Assembly (NCBI GenBank): GCA_012728295.1
Contig: JAAYFJ010000080.1
Coordinates: forward strand, 30,603 to 94,602
Direction: 5' to 3'
DNA from: Tissierellia bacterium
Lineage (GTDB): Bacteria; Bacillota; Clostridia; Tissierellales; Peptoniphilaceae
DNA length: 64,000 nt
Below are positions 25,784 to 34,638 of this stretch, one piece after another. Below the pieces are notes generated by a model. That model saw only the letters and a list, made by a program, of their open reading frames with translations, did not search any database and was not told the DNA's origin. Each line of letters begins with the position of its first letter. Position 1 is the first letter of the stretch. Both the position numbers and the translations under genes were made by a program.

Positions 25784-26693
25784 CAATATCCTCCTGATCT
25801 AATCTTCTAATTATTTCAGCATAGACGTTTTCCACATCGGGATCATTCTCCATCCAATGCTTTGCTTCCGTATTCAAAGAGATACATTTTAGCATTGCTT
25901 CAATACCATCTTCAACCCTCTCCTGTCGCAAGAGAGCACAAGATAAATTATACCATAAAGTATCTGCTTTAGGATGATTTTGCAACCCCCTTCTGATAAT
26001 ACTCTCTGCTAAATCAAATTTTTCGTCTTCATTGTATATTGCAGACATATTTAAATAAGTTATCGCCCTATCGTTTATCTTAATTGCCTGTTCATAGGCT
26101 TCCAACGCTTTTGATTTATCCCCTAATCTATGCAATACAACCCCTAGATTATACCATGCCCTACCGTATGTAGGGCAAACCTCTAAACTATTTCTAATGC
26201 AGAAAATAGCATCTTCGTAATGTCCCAACTCTTCATAGGTCGCTCCTAAGTCGTTCCAAGCAACATGATCTCCAGGAGCTAATTCAACTGTTTTTTTGAA
26301 GTATTTCAATGCCTTATCTTTATCTCCCATTTGGTCATAAATATGTCCACCGTAATAATATGCCCTGTGATAATCTGAGTCCTTGGAAATAGCCTTGTCA
26401 TAATAGCTAGCAATCTCCTCCAATGGCCTCGCTATCCTTTCAGCTGTATAGGCCAATCCATAATAAGCACCAGATTCATTAGGAGCAATTCTTATTAGTT
26501 CTTTATATAGAGTAAAAGCCTCTTGGTCTCTGTCTAATTTTGCTAATAATTCAGCTTTATCATATCCCGATTCCAACACTTCTTCAACAGATGAAGCCAA
26601 TATATACGCTTTATCATAGGCTAATATCGCCTCTTCATAGTTACCTAAAAACAATAGGTCCCTAGCGTTACCTATCAATTCTTTATAATTCAT
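25761..26693 (-). CDS. Tetratricopeptide repeat protein
   Basis: 310 residues made almost entirely of TPR units of 34 residues, for example AWYNLGVVLHRLGDKSKALEAYEQA and AYYYGGHIYDQMGDKDKALKYF (first 20 residues of each are diagnostic). There is no signal peptide or membrane helix, so it is a cytoplasmic scaffold of unknown partner. It is the first gene of an operon with map and a MATE transporter, reading away from the metal ATPase. Confidence 0.88.
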   Translation of the reverse strand: MNYKELIGNARDLLFLGNYEEAILAYDKAYILASSVEEVLESGYDKAELLAKLDRDQEAFTLYKELIRIAPNESGAYYGLAYTAERIARPLEEIASYYDKAISKDSDYHRAYYYGGHIYDQMGDKDKALKYFKKTVELAPGDHVAWNDLGATYEELGHYEDAIFCIRNSLEVCPTYGRAWYNLGVVLHRLGDKSKALEAYEQAIKINDRAITYLNMSAIYNEDEKFDLAESIIRRGLQNHPKADTLWYNLSCALLRQERVEDGIEAMLKCISLNTEAKHWMENDPDVENVYAEIIRRLDQEDIDGHNKDS

Positions 26694-26790
26694 CTTATCT
26701 CCCCTTTAATATGATTAAGTTTATCATAAAGATAAAATAAATAGTAGTATATTGCAGATCGGTTTAATAATAATGACTTTCAGTTTTTTG

Positions 26791-26819
26791 TTGACAAAGA
26801 CGGAGTTAATATATACAAT
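26791..26819 (+). promoter_or_regulatory. Promoter of the metal ATPase gene
   Basis: TTGACA (26791-26796) and TACAAT (26814-26819), 17 bp apart; the start would fall just before the downstream palindrome. Confidence 0.85.
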
Positions 26820-26830
26820 AATAATCAACG

Positions 26831-26848
26831 TATGAACATATGCTCATA
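26831..26848 (+). promoter_or_regulatory. ArsR/SmtB-type operator
   Basis: TATGAACATATGCTCATA is a near-perfect dyad that matches the A-T-rich TGAAC-type palindromes bound by CadC/CzrA/SmtB repressors. It lies about 12 bp after the -10 box, where binding would block transcription until Zn, Cd or Pb arrives. No repressor gene is adjacent. Confidence 0.7.
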
Positions 26849-26862
26849 TAAGGGGGTGTACT

Positions 26863-29091
26863 ATGAAATTAAATGTTCATGGCATAGATTGCGCCCATTG
26901 CGCAGCTAAGATAGAGTCGGAAATATGTAAATTGCCTAATGTATTACAAGGCAGAGTAAGCTTTTTGCAAGAGTCCATAACTGTCAGCCTAGACAGTGAA
27001 ATTAACGAAGAAGTAGTATATGATGAAATAGTAGAATTGGTAAAAAAAATTGAACCAGGGGCTAAAATAGAATATCCTTCTACCCATATTCCTAATCATC
27101 ATTGCAATATGTTTTCAGAGTCTCATTCCATAAAAGACAGTCATTTTCACTCATTACAACATGATGGTAGTTGCTGTTGTGATAGTAGTTGCCACGAGGA
27201 CCATAGTTTTAATATATTCAAGCATAGCCTTTCCAAAATAAGACTTAAATTAGATCGTGTAACTTTAGAACAGTATTTATATATATCTGGGATAATTTTG
27301 TGGGGTTTTGGTTTTTTAGTCCCTAGTAAATATAGTATTTATTTATATGTCTTGGCTTACGTACTTATAAGCTATGAAATAATAATAAAAGCTTTTCAAA
27401 AACTGTTTTCTGGAAACGCACTAGATGAAAGCATGCTTATGACAGTTGCTTCTATTGGAGCATTTATTATTGGCGAAGTTCACGAAGGACTTGCTGTAAT
27501 GACACTTTTTAAAGTTGGTGAAATGCTTGAAGACAAAGCTGTAGAAAGGTCAAAGGCTTCTTTGAAAAACTTATTGGAGCTTCAACCTGATAAATGTGTG
27601 ATTGAATCAAATAATCAGTGGATAAACGTAAATGCAAAGGATGTAAAACCAGGTACTTTAATAATGTTAAGACCTGGAGATAAGGCTGGGCTTGATGGCA
27701 TTATAGAAACTGGCTCAACTTTTGTAGACAACTCGGCTTTAACTGGAGAGAGTGTTCCCATATCCGTAGGAGTAGGCGATGAGATATTGGCTGGCATGAC
27801 TAATGCCGATAGCTTAATTTACTATAAAAGCACCAAGGATTATGATAACTCTGCTGTAGCAAAGCTATTGACAATGATTCAAAATGCCATGGATGGCAAG
27901 GCTAAAATAGAAAGATTTGTAACAAGATTCTCAAAGGTCTTTACTCCTGTAGTACTTTCTTTAGCTGGAATTATTGCCTTTATCGTGCCTTTGATTAAAT
28001 GCGAACCTATGATTGCTTGGATCTATAGGGCACTTACCTTTTTAGTAATATCTTGCCCTTGTGCCATGGTTCTATCCATTCCTCTGGCCTATTTTTCAGG
28101 AATTGGCGCCGCCTCTAAAAGGGGAATATTAGTTAAAGGCGGTCAGTTCTTTGACAAACTATCTAAAGCGAATACTTTTGTTTTCGATAAGACAGGAACT
28201 CTTACTACAGGTATCTTTACGGTAGACAGAATCGTTCCTGAGCATGGGTTTACAGAAGAAGATGTGCTATTCATAGCTGCAGCTGGAGAGGCTACATCAA
28301 CTCACCCTCTTGCAAGAGCTATTGTGGATACATATGGTCCACACAAAACTCTACCAACAGTATACGATGCAAAGAATTTACCTGGAAAAGGAATTTCCTT
28401 TACACTTAATGATAATTTGTTTTTCTTAGGAAGCTGGAAATTAATGGATGAGCTTGGGCACAATATGATATATGAACCAGATAAGACATCTATGTTTTTA
28501 GCAACAAAGGATTATCCTGTGGGAATTATCTATCTAATAGACGATATTAAAGTTGATGCAAAGGAGTTAATATCGAAATTAAACTCCCACGGAAAAAGGA
28601 CAATATTGCTTTCAGGGGACAGAGAAGAATCTGTGGCCCGTGTTGCAAACTCGCTAGGAATTACTGAGTGGGGTGGCGATCTTTATCCCGAAGATAAATT
28701 AGAGCGTATTAGTGCTCTAAAAAATAAACGCCATGTTGTGGCTTTTATAGGAGATGGGATAAATGACGGTCCGGCTATGGCTCAAAGCCATGTAGGTATT
28801 GCAATGGGCTCAGTTGGCTCTGCAGGAACTATAGAGGTTGCCGATTTCGTAATAATGGGCGACAATATGGTAAAAGTGGGAGAAGCTTACGATATCTCCC
28901 GTAAAACCGAGCTTATAATTAAAGAAAACCTATGGTTTATACTATCGATTAAATTCGGCTTCCTGACTCTTGGAGCTCTCGGATTAACAAATGTTTGGAT
29001 GGCGGTGTTCGCTGATGTGGGGGTCGCACTATTAGCTGTATTAAATAGCAGCAGATTGCTGAAATATTCCAATAAAAAACTCGGAGATTAA
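26863..29091 (+). CDS. Zn/Cd/Pb-exporting P1B-type ATPase (CadA/ZntA-like)
   Basis: 742 residues. An N-terminal HMA metal-binding domain with GIDCAHCA (about 7-14) is followed by a Cys/His-rich linker (about 78-125: HHC, SCCCDSSCHEDH). The transport core has SCPC in the sixth helix (398-400) followed by SIPLAYF, phosphorylation site DKTGT (Asp442), the HP motif in THPLARA, and GDGINDGPA. A terminal helix with ADVGVALLAVLN contains the Asp typical of P1B-2 pumps, which export Zn2+, Cd2+ and Pb2+. The operator upstream supports metal induction. It is monocistronic with its own terminator. Confidence 0.95.
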   Translation: MKLNVHGIDCAHCAAKIESEICKLPNVLQGRVSFLQESITVSLDSEINEEVVYDEIVELVKKIEPGAKIEYPSTHIPNHHCNMFSESHSIKDSHFHSLQHDGSCCCDSSCHEDHSFNIFKHSLSKIRLKLDRVTLEQYLYISGIILWGFGFLVPSKYSIYLYVLAYVLISYEIIIKAFQKLFSGNALDESMLMTVASIGAFIIGEVHEGLAVMTLFKVGEMLEDKAVERSKASLKNLLELQPDKCVIESNNQWINVNAKDVKPGTLIMLRPGDKAGLDGIIETGSTFVDNSALTGESVPISVGVGDEILAGMTNADSLIYYKSTKDYDNSAVAKLLTMIQNAMDGKAKIERFVTRFSKVFTPVVLSLAGIIAFIVPLIKCEPMIAWIYRALTFLVISCPCAMVLSIPLAYFSGIGAASKRGILVKGGQFFDKLSKANTFVFDKTGTLTTGIFTVDRIVPEHGFTEEDVLFIAAAGEATSTHPLARAIVDTYGPHKTLPTVYDAKNLPGKGISFTLNDNLFFLGSWKLMDELGHNMIYEPDKTSMFLATKDYPVGIIYLIDDIKVDAKELISKLNSHGKRTILLSGDREESVARVANSLGITEWGGDLYPEDKLERISALKNKRHVVAFIGDGINDGPAMAQSHVGIAMGSVGSAGTIEVADFVIMGDNMVKVGEAYDISRKTELIIKENLWFILSIKFGFLTLGALGLTNVWMAVFADVGVALLAVLNSSRLLKYSNKKLGD

Positions 29092-29104
29092 CTCTCCGAG
29101 TTTT
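29076..29104. terminator. Bidirectional terminator after the metal ATPase
   Basis: AAAACTCGGAG (29076-29086) pairs with CTCCGAGTTTT (29094-29104). The ATPase stop codon sits in the loop. It also serves the convergent nitroreductase gene. Confidence 0.9.
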
Positions 29105-29117
29105 ATTGATTTGCATT

Positions 29118-29927
29118 TTATAATGAGAATTCCGCCAGTTCAATAAAGTCCCCTTGAACATCTGCAGTATTTTCATCAACCATTACCCACTCCTGTGGTC
29201 CTATTAGTCTAACAGCTAATAATCTAAAGTAATACATTGCAATTCCAGCGTCAATTAATCTCATTGGATCTTTCTTTGCATTTTCAATGTATATGCTAAT
29301 GCTATCGTCTTTAACTAGATATCTCCATGGTTGAGCATTGTTTTTAGAAGGTGCATAACGCACATAGTTAAATAATTTATCCATTCCTCTATTTTCTAAA
29401 ATGAAGTTGTCAGCGCCATTTCCCCAGCTATCTAAAAACACCACTTCAGATACAGGTTTTCTCTCTGAAAACACCTCTTCTTCAAAGATACTCTTGCCTT
29501 TAGCTTGGCCAAAAGCCAAAATAAAATTCACTTCTCCTAAGTCAGAACCAAATAGCTCGTCTTTTACCTCTTGAGGAACGCTACCAGTACTTACCCAGCA
29601 TGAGCCAAGTCCCATATCAGAAATTTGTGTTACAATTTTTTCTAAATAAAACGCACCGTGAACAATAGTTGATATTTCACGATCCATCATTCCCAATACT
29701 ACATAATGAGGTGCTTTTATCATTACGCCTGAATATCCTCCGAGGCTATCCAAACGATCTGCAACCAAATCTCCGTTAGTAAATAGTCTATACATTACAC
29801 TATCAGGAGTTTCTTTGTTAACTGCATCGATAACTTTCTCAACAGCATCTAAGGTTGAAATATCAACTGCACCTTTTTTAAAATCTCTAACTGATTTTCT
29901 TTCTTTTAACAATTTTTCCACATTCAT
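29118..29927 (-). CDS. Nitroreductase-family flavoprotein (TM1586-like)
   Basis: 269 residues from ATG 29927 (AAAGGAGG 8 nt upstream; an ATG at 29969 in the same frame lies upstream of that box). The N-terminus LLKERKSVRDFKKGAVD is the flavin-binding start of the nitroreductase fold; GLGSCWVSTG and APSKNNAQPWRY follow. The length and the second NNAQPWR motif match the pseudo-dimeric, single-chain nitroreductases like Thermotoga TM1586. Binds FMN and reduces unknown substrates. Transcribed divergently from the helicase gene. Confidence 0.85.
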   Translation of the reverse strand: MNVEKLLKERKSVRDFKKGAVDISTLDAVEKVIDAVNKETPDSVMYRLFTNGDLVADRLDSLGGYSGVMIKAPHYVVLGMMDREISTIVHGAFYLEKIVTQISDMGLGSCWVSTGSVPQEVKDELFGSDLGEVNFILAFGQAKGKSIFEEEVFSERKPVSEVVFLDSWGNGADNFILENRGMDKLFNYVRYAPSKNNAQPWRYLVKDDSISIYIENAKKDPMRLIDAGIAMYYFRLLAVRLIGPQEWVMVDENTADVQGDFIELAEFSL

Positions 29928-29957
29928 CTTTAGTACCTCCTTTATATTCTTAATAAC

Positions 29958-29985
29958 ATTATACCCCATGAATGGGTATTTTCAA
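29958..29985 (-). promoter_or_regulatory. Nitroreductase promoter with overlapping palindrome
   Basis: TTGAAA (29985-29980) and TATAAT (29963-29958), 16-bp spacer, minus strand. The spacer is almost filled by ATACCCCATGAATGGGTAT (29961-29979), an inverted repeat that reaches into the -10 box and may be a repressor site. Confidence 0.7.
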
Positions 29986-30090
29986 TCCAATTTGCTGAAA
30001 ATTTCACAAAACAATTATCATAAATATCTTCGTTGCCATTCCAGGCATTTAATATGTACTATTTGTGGTACAATATGTGGGGAGGAAATT

Positions 30091-31917
30091 ATGAAATTAA
30101 GCAAAGAACAACAATCAGCTATATCCCACAACAATGGCCCCGCACTGGTGTTGGCAGTCCCCGGCTCCGGCAAGACAACAGTGCTACTTAATCGCGCCCA
30201 CAGATTGATTCAAGACGGTGCAAAACCAGAAAAACTTATAACTCTTTCTTTTAGTAGAAGTACTGTCTCAACTATGAAACAACGGTTTAGAGAGCTACCA
30301 AATTCGATTACAACGTTTCCTGGATTTCATACTATACACAGCTTAGCTTATCAAATAATTAATTCTTATAGCAGCCTAAGAAATAAGAGATTTAGGTTGA
30401 TCGAATCCCCTGAGATAAAAATAGATAAATACAAAATCATCGAGCAATTGTTCTATAAAATCCATCATGCACTACCAACTCTGCGACAAAAGGAAGATAT
30501 CCTATTAGCGTTGGGAGTGATAAAAAACAAGGCCATAACAGTAGATGAGTTTAAGAGGCAATATTCGTCTTCAATTTCAAGCCTTTCTGAAATAATTGAG
30601 CAATATGATAAGTTTAAGAGGCAAAACCAACTCATTGACTTTGATGACATGGTGCCATTTGCTTTAAAGCTGCTTCAAGAAGACGCTTACCTGCGTAGAA
30701 AATACCGCAACTTCGTTGAATATATGCAAGTTGATGAAGGTCAAGATACTTCCTTGGTACAATTAAATCTAATAGAAATGCTTTGTCCAGAAAAAAATAT
30801 TTTCATTGTGGCTGATGACGATCAGTCTATTTACGCCTTTAGAGGTGCTGGCCCTGAAGTTTTATTAAGTTGGCATAAAGACAATGGTAATATGCCTATT
30901 TACTATCTATCTACAAACTATCGATGCCCAAAACCAATTGTATCAACTTCTAATAATATTATTAAAGTTAACTCAGAGAGACTGTCTAAACCAATACGAG
31001 CGTTTCAATCGACAGGAAAACCTGTAAAATTACTGGAGTTCTCCAGTATTACAGAGCAAATAGAGTATCTAATCAAGGACATCAAAGACTGCAAAGATGA
31101 TAGTATTGGTATTATATATCGCAATAACGTATCTTCAATAGCCGTGGTTGAAGCCCTAGAGCAACATAATATCGAGTTTGGAATCGACCCACAAAAGATA
31201 GAACTCTTAAACCACTGGATTACAGAAGATATTTTGGCATTTTTTCATTTGGCTTATAATCCCATGGACAATAGAACGTTTTCAAAGATATATTACAAAA
31301 TGAAAAAATATATTTCGCGCAAACACATTGACTGGCTAAATGGTGTTCATATTACCAATTCAGTATTTGATAGTTTGAAAGAATATCCTTCCCTTCCAAA
31401 TTATTATTTTCAAAGATTAGGGGATATGAAAAAAGATTTTATGTCTATTACAAAGCTACCACCTGCTCAAGCGATGGAATTAATTCTCAAGAATTTAGAT
31501 TATGAAGACTACGTTAAGGAACGTTGCCTTCGTGATGGATTAAGCGTAAACTTCCACGAACATTTGCTCAACTTGTTGAGAACTGTTGCCGATAGCTCAA
31601 AATCCTATCCCTTGTTTCTAGGTAGATTAGAATATCTGGAAAGTGTTATTTCCAATTCAAACAGAAATACCTCAGCAAAGGTTCAACTTACTACCACCCA
31701 CGGTTCTAAAGGCTTGGAGTACGACAGAGTATATGTAATAGACGTGGCATTAGGGCAATTCCCAATGCAGGATACAAAAGACATTGAAGAAGAGAGAAGG
31801 CTGTTCTATGTAGCTATGACCCGAGCCAAAAAAGAACTTTCCATTATCTATCCTAAATCGCTAGGAAGTATAAGTCCGTTTTTCCAGGAATTGTTGGATC
31901 TTTATAGGCAGAAGTAA
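30091..31917 (+). CDS. UvrD/Rep-family ATP-dependent DNA helicase
   Basis: 608 residues from ATG 30091 (GGGGAGGA upstream); the longer in-frame ORF toward 29815 is antisense to the nitroreductase and has no support. Superfamily 1A motifs are present: Walker A AVPGSGKTT (22-30), motif II VDEGQDTS, motif III DDDQSIYAFRGAG, motif IV LSTNYRCP, motif V TTHGSKGLEYDRVYVID and motif VI FYVAMTRAKKEL. Note DEGQ where DExQ is usual, still DExx. It is shorter than UvrD/PcrA (about 720) and has a reduced 2B/C-terminal part. It probably unwinds DNA in repair; the specific pathway is unknown. Confidence 0.93.
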   Translation: MKLSKEQQSAISHNNGPALVLAVPGSGKTTVLLNRAHRLIQDGAKPEKLITLSFSRSTVSTMKQRFRELPNSITTFPGFHTIHSLAYQIINSYSSLRNKRFRLIESPEIKIDKYKIIEQLFYKIHHALPTLRQKEDILLALGVIKNKAITVDEFKRQYSSSISSLSEIIEQYDKFKRQNQLIDFDDMVPFALKLLQEDAYLRRKYRNFVEYMQVDEGQDTSLVQLNLIEMLCPEKNIFIVADDDQSIYAFRGAGPEVLLSWHKDNGNMPIYYLSTNYRCPKPIVSTSNNIIKVNSERLSKPIRAFQSTGKPVKLLEFSSITEQIEYLIKDIKDCKDDSIGIIYRNNVSSIAVVEALEQHNIEFGIDPQKIELLNHWITEDILAFFHLAYNPMDNRTFSKIYYKMKKYISRKHIDWLNGVHITNSVFDSLKEYPSLPNYYFQRLGDMKKDFMSITKLPPAQAMELILKNLDYEDYVKERCLRDGLSVNFHEHLLNLLRTVADSSKSYPLFLGRLEYLESVISNSNRNTSAKVQLTTTHGSKGLEYDRVYVIDVALGQFPMQDTKDIEEERRLFYVAMTRAKKELSIIYPKSLGSISPFFQELLDLYRQK

Positions 31918-31940
31918 CTATCAGTATTGTTTTTCAGTAT

Positions 31941-31977
31941 AAAACCCCGGCACGATTATTTGATGTGTCGGGGTTTT
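31941..31977. terminator. Bidirectional terminator between helicase and serS
   Basis: AAAACCCCGGCAC (31941-31953) pairs with GTGTCGGGGTTTT (31965-31977), with one G-U pair and T-runs both ways. Confidence 0.92.
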
Positions 31978-31996
31978 ATAACGTATTTTTAAATAC

Positions 31997-33283
31997 CTAT
32001 TTTTTTGGAACTAACGCTTCTTTTCCTCCCATATATGGTCTTAAAGGCTCTGGAATTTTAACAGTTCCATCTGCTTGGATTAAGTTTTCTAGAAATGCAA
32101 TTAACATTCTGGGAGGAGCAACCACTGTGTTATTTAAAGTATGGGCTAAGTAGTTGCCGTCTTTGTTTCTAATTTTAATATTAAGTCTTCTGGCTTGTGC
32201 ATCTCCTAACGTCGAGCAGGATCCCACTTCAAAATATTTTTGTTGCCTTGGTGACCATGCTTCCACATCAACTGATTTAACCTTCAAGTCTGCTAAATCA
32301 CCACTACAACATTCTAGTGTTCTTACAGGAATTTCCAATGACCTAAAGAAATCTACTGTGTTTTGCCACAATTGATCATACCAGTACATGGAATCCTCTG
32401 GCTTACAAATAACTATCATCTCTTGTTTTTCAAATTGGTGTATTCGATATACACCTCTTTCCTCTATTCCATGAGCTCCTACTTCTTTTCTAAAACATGG
32501 AGAATAGCTAGTCAAGGTTTGTGGCAGAGTATCCTCATCCACAAAAGTGTTAATAAACTTACCTATCATGGAGTGCTCAGATGTACCAATTAAATATAGG
32601 TCTTCTCCCTCAATTTTATACATCATGTTTTCCATTTCTGTAAAGCTCATTACCCCTGTAACAACTTCGCTTCGAATCATATAAGGAGGAATATAGTACT
32701 CAAAACCTCTATCAATCATAAAGTCTCTAGCATAGGAAAGGATTGCACTATGTAGCCTTGCAATATCGCCTTTTAGGTAATAGAAGCCACTTCCTGAAGT
32801 CTTCCTCGCACTGTCTAAGTCCACTCCTAATAATGATTCCATAATATCAATATGGTATGGAACGGGATAATCTGGCACTACAGGCTCTCCGTACCTTTCC
32901 ACTTCCACATTCTCAGTATCATCTTTACCAATGGGAACAGTGTTATGGATTATCTGAGGTATTACTAGCATTTTCTCTCTTATTTCAACTTCTAGTACTC
33001 TCTCTCGCTCTTCCATTTCCATTAGCTTATCGTTAAGTTTAGTAACAGCTAGCTTTATTTCTGCTGCAGCTTCAGCACCCTCTTTATGAATAATTGCTCC
33101 TATTTCTTTGGATTTCTTGTTTCTCTCTGCCCTTAAGCTATCACTGTCCGTTTTTAATTGACGGTACTCATTGTCCAGCTCAATAATTTCATGGACTATT
33201 GCAATTTTTTCATCCTGAAATTTTTTCTTTAAGTTTTCGATAATAAGTTGTGGGTCTTCTCTAAACAATTTGATATCTAGCAT
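31997..33283 (-). CDS. serS: Seryl-tRNA synthetase
   Basis: 428 residues, full length. An N-terminal coiled-coil arm (about 25-105) is followed by the class II core: motif 2 region SPCFRKEVGAHG, IHQFEKQEM and motif 3 LNNTVVAPPRMLIAFLEN. It charges tRNA-Ser (and tRNA-Sec where present). It stands alone between a convergent helicase and trxB, and is controlled by a serine T-box leader. Confidence 0.98.
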   Translation of the reverse strand: MLDIKLFREDPQLIIENLKKKFQDEKIAIVHEIIELDNEYRQLKTDSDSLRAERNKKSKEIGAIIHKEGAEAAAEIKLAVTKLNDKLMEMEERERVLEVEIREKMLVIPQIIHNTVPIGKDDTENVEVERYGEPVVPDYPVPYHIDIMESLLGVDLDSARKTSGSGFYYLKGDIARLHSAILSYARDFMIDRGFEYYIPPYMIRSEVVTGVMSFTEMENMMYKIEGEDLYLIGTSEHSMIGKFINTFVDEDTLPQTLTSYSPCFRKEVGAHGIEERGVYRIHQFEKQEMIVICKPEDSMYWYDQLWQNTVDFFRSLEIPVRTLECCSGDLADLKVKSVDVEAWSPRQQKYFEVGSCSTLGDAQARRLNIKIRNKDGNYLAHTLNNTVVAPPRMLIAFLENLIQADGTVKIPEPLRPYMGGKEALVPKK

Positions 33284-33300
33284 TTTTCCCTCCTAAAATA

Positions 33301-33478
33301 AAAAAAGAGCATATACACCTAGGGACGGAGAAAACCCCGCGTTGCCACCCTAATTGACTATATAGCCCACTCGAACGTAATTTGCTCAGGGATGGATTCA
33401 GATTTTCCATAAATGGACTCACACCAACCGCCCACTCTCTTTATTACTTCAAACCTTACTATGTCCCATCAATGCAAT
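33301..33478 (-). promoter_or_regulatory. serS leader: Serine T-box leader of serS
   Basis: On the minus strand the T-box core AGGGTGGCAACGCGG lies at 33351-33337. A Stem I GGTTGGTG segment and a specifier TCC (Ser) at 33396-33394 in GAATCCATCCCTGAGC are visible, and a run of seven U ends the leader near 33301. The terminator stem is less clear here than in thrS; CGGGG/CTCCG is the best small stem I see. The same layout (specifier, then A, then CTGAGC) as in thrS supports the assignment. Confidence 0.88.
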
Positions 33479-33499
33479 AATTAATTTGTCAAATTAATT
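33479..33499. repeat. Perfect 10-bp dyad at the serS transcription start
   Basis: AATTAATTTG (33479-33488) and CAAATTAATT (33490-33499) around one central base. It overlaps the -10 box and the expected start site. Confidence 0.6.
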
Positions 33500-33524
33500 A
33501 TATCACATAGGATATTGCTGTCAA
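33497..33524 (-). promoter_or_regulatory. serS promoter
   Basis: TTGACA (33524-33519) and TATAAT (33502-33497), 16-bp spacer on the minus strand: both boxes are consensus. Confidence 0.88.
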
Positions 33525-33541
33525 TTGCAATCACTATGTGC

Positions 33542-33585
33542 AAAAATTAATGATGCCCTGAAATAACAGGGCATCATTAATTTTT
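33542..33585 (-). terminator. trxB terminator
   Basis: A perfect 19-bp stem: AAAAATTAATGATGCCCTG (33542-33560) and its complement (33567-33585), 6-nt loop, 1 nt after the trxB stop; A- and T-rich ends allow action in both directions. Confidence 0.9.
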
Positions 33586-33586
33586 A

Positions 33587-34522
33587 TTATTTATTTTCTT
33601 CTAAATATTTTTCTACGCTAACAGCAGCTATTGCGCCATCGCTAACGGCAGTTACTACCTGGCGAAGTGGTTTCACTCTAATGTCACCAGCAGCATAAAC
33701 CCCCTTTATGGAAGTCTCCATGTTTTCGTCTGTTACAATATAGCCTCTGTCCATATTAATCTGGTTTTCAATTAAATCTGTTTGAGGTAAAAAACCAATG
33801 TATAAAAACACTCCTAAAGGCAAGCCGTCATCATCAGTTACAGTGGTTGTTTCTCCAGTTTTTACATTTTTTACCACCATTGATTCCAATGATTTTTCTC
33901 CGTGCAATGACTCTACTACGCTATCCCACATAAAGGCAACTTTAGGATTAGCAAAAGCCTTCTCCTGTATTGACTTAGCAGCTCTAAGTTCATCACGCCT
34001 ATGGATAATAGTAACTTTTTTAGCAAATTTAGTAAGAGAGATTGCTTCTTCCACAGCTGCATCCCCACCACCAATTACATATACATGACGGTCCTGATAA
34101 AATGCACCATCACATGTAACGCAGTAGCTCAGCCCTCTTCCTTGGAACTTCTCCTCATTTTCTACTCCTATGGGCCTAGGTTTATTTCCCATGGTCAATA
34201 TTACTGCCTTAGCATAAAACGTGCCGTCTAAGGTTTCGATTTCCTTAATCTCTCCATCTAATTTCATCTTTAGCACATCTGATAGCAACTTCTCTGCGCC
34301 AAACTCCTTAGCTTGGTTCGCCATTTTCATTCCCAATATCATTCCAGCAATTGGATCATCTATTCCAGGATAATTGGCGATTTCCTGTGTTCCAGACATC
34401 TGCCCTCCGTCAATTCCCTTTTCAATAATTAAAGTTGAAAGTTTAGCTCGAGCAGCATATAGACCTGCAGATAAACCAGCTGGACCAGCACCTATTATTA
34501 TTACATCATATGTTTTATTCAT
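33587..34522 (-). CDS. trxB: Thioredoxin reductase
   Basis: 311 residues, usual low-molecular-weight type. FAD site GAGPAGLSAGLYAARA, redox-active CVTC (about 133-136), NADPH site GGGDAAVEEAISL and the C-terminal FAD segment AGDIRVKPLRQVVTAVSDG. It reduces thioredoxin with NADPH. No thioredoxin gene lies next to it. It stands alone with its own terminator. Confidence 0.97.
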   Translation of the reverse strand: MNKTYDVIIIGAGPAGLSAGLYAARAKLSTLIIEKGIDGGQMSGTQEIANYPGIDDPIAGMILGMKMANQAKEFGAEKLLSDVLKMKLDGEIKEIETLDGTFYAKAVILTMGNKPRPIGVENEEKFQGRGLSYCVTCDGAFYQDRHVYVIGGGDAAVEEAISLTKFAKKVTIIHRRDELRAAKSIQEKAFANPKVAFMWDSVVESLHGEKSLESMVVKNVKTGETTTVTDDDGLPLGVFLYIGFLPQTDLIENQINMDRGYIVTDENMETSIKGVYAAGDIRVKPLRQVVTAVSDGAIAAVSVEKYLEENK

Positions 34523-34602
34523 TTAATCTTCCTTCCATTAGTTGATAGCGTTAAATTCCCTATCTCTATATACCCTTTTTTCTCTTTTGTATACAAGATA
34601 AT

Positions 34603-34631
34603 AAAAACCGAACACATAGTATTCGGTTTTT
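34603..34631 (-). terminator. Terminator of the HAD-trmL-phosphate transporter operon
   Basis: AAAAACCGAA (34603-34612) pairs with TTCGGTTTTT (34622-34631); on the minus strand a U-run follows, 8 nt after the stop. Confidence 0.88.
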
Positions 34632-34638
34632 GTAGTGA

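Noticed and set aside
29815..30090. Extension of the UvrD-like protein by about 90 residues upstream of 30091
   Set aside because: It is antisense to the nitroreductase start and its promoter, while ATG 30091 has a strong ribosome-binding site and begins the conserved helicase N-terminus.
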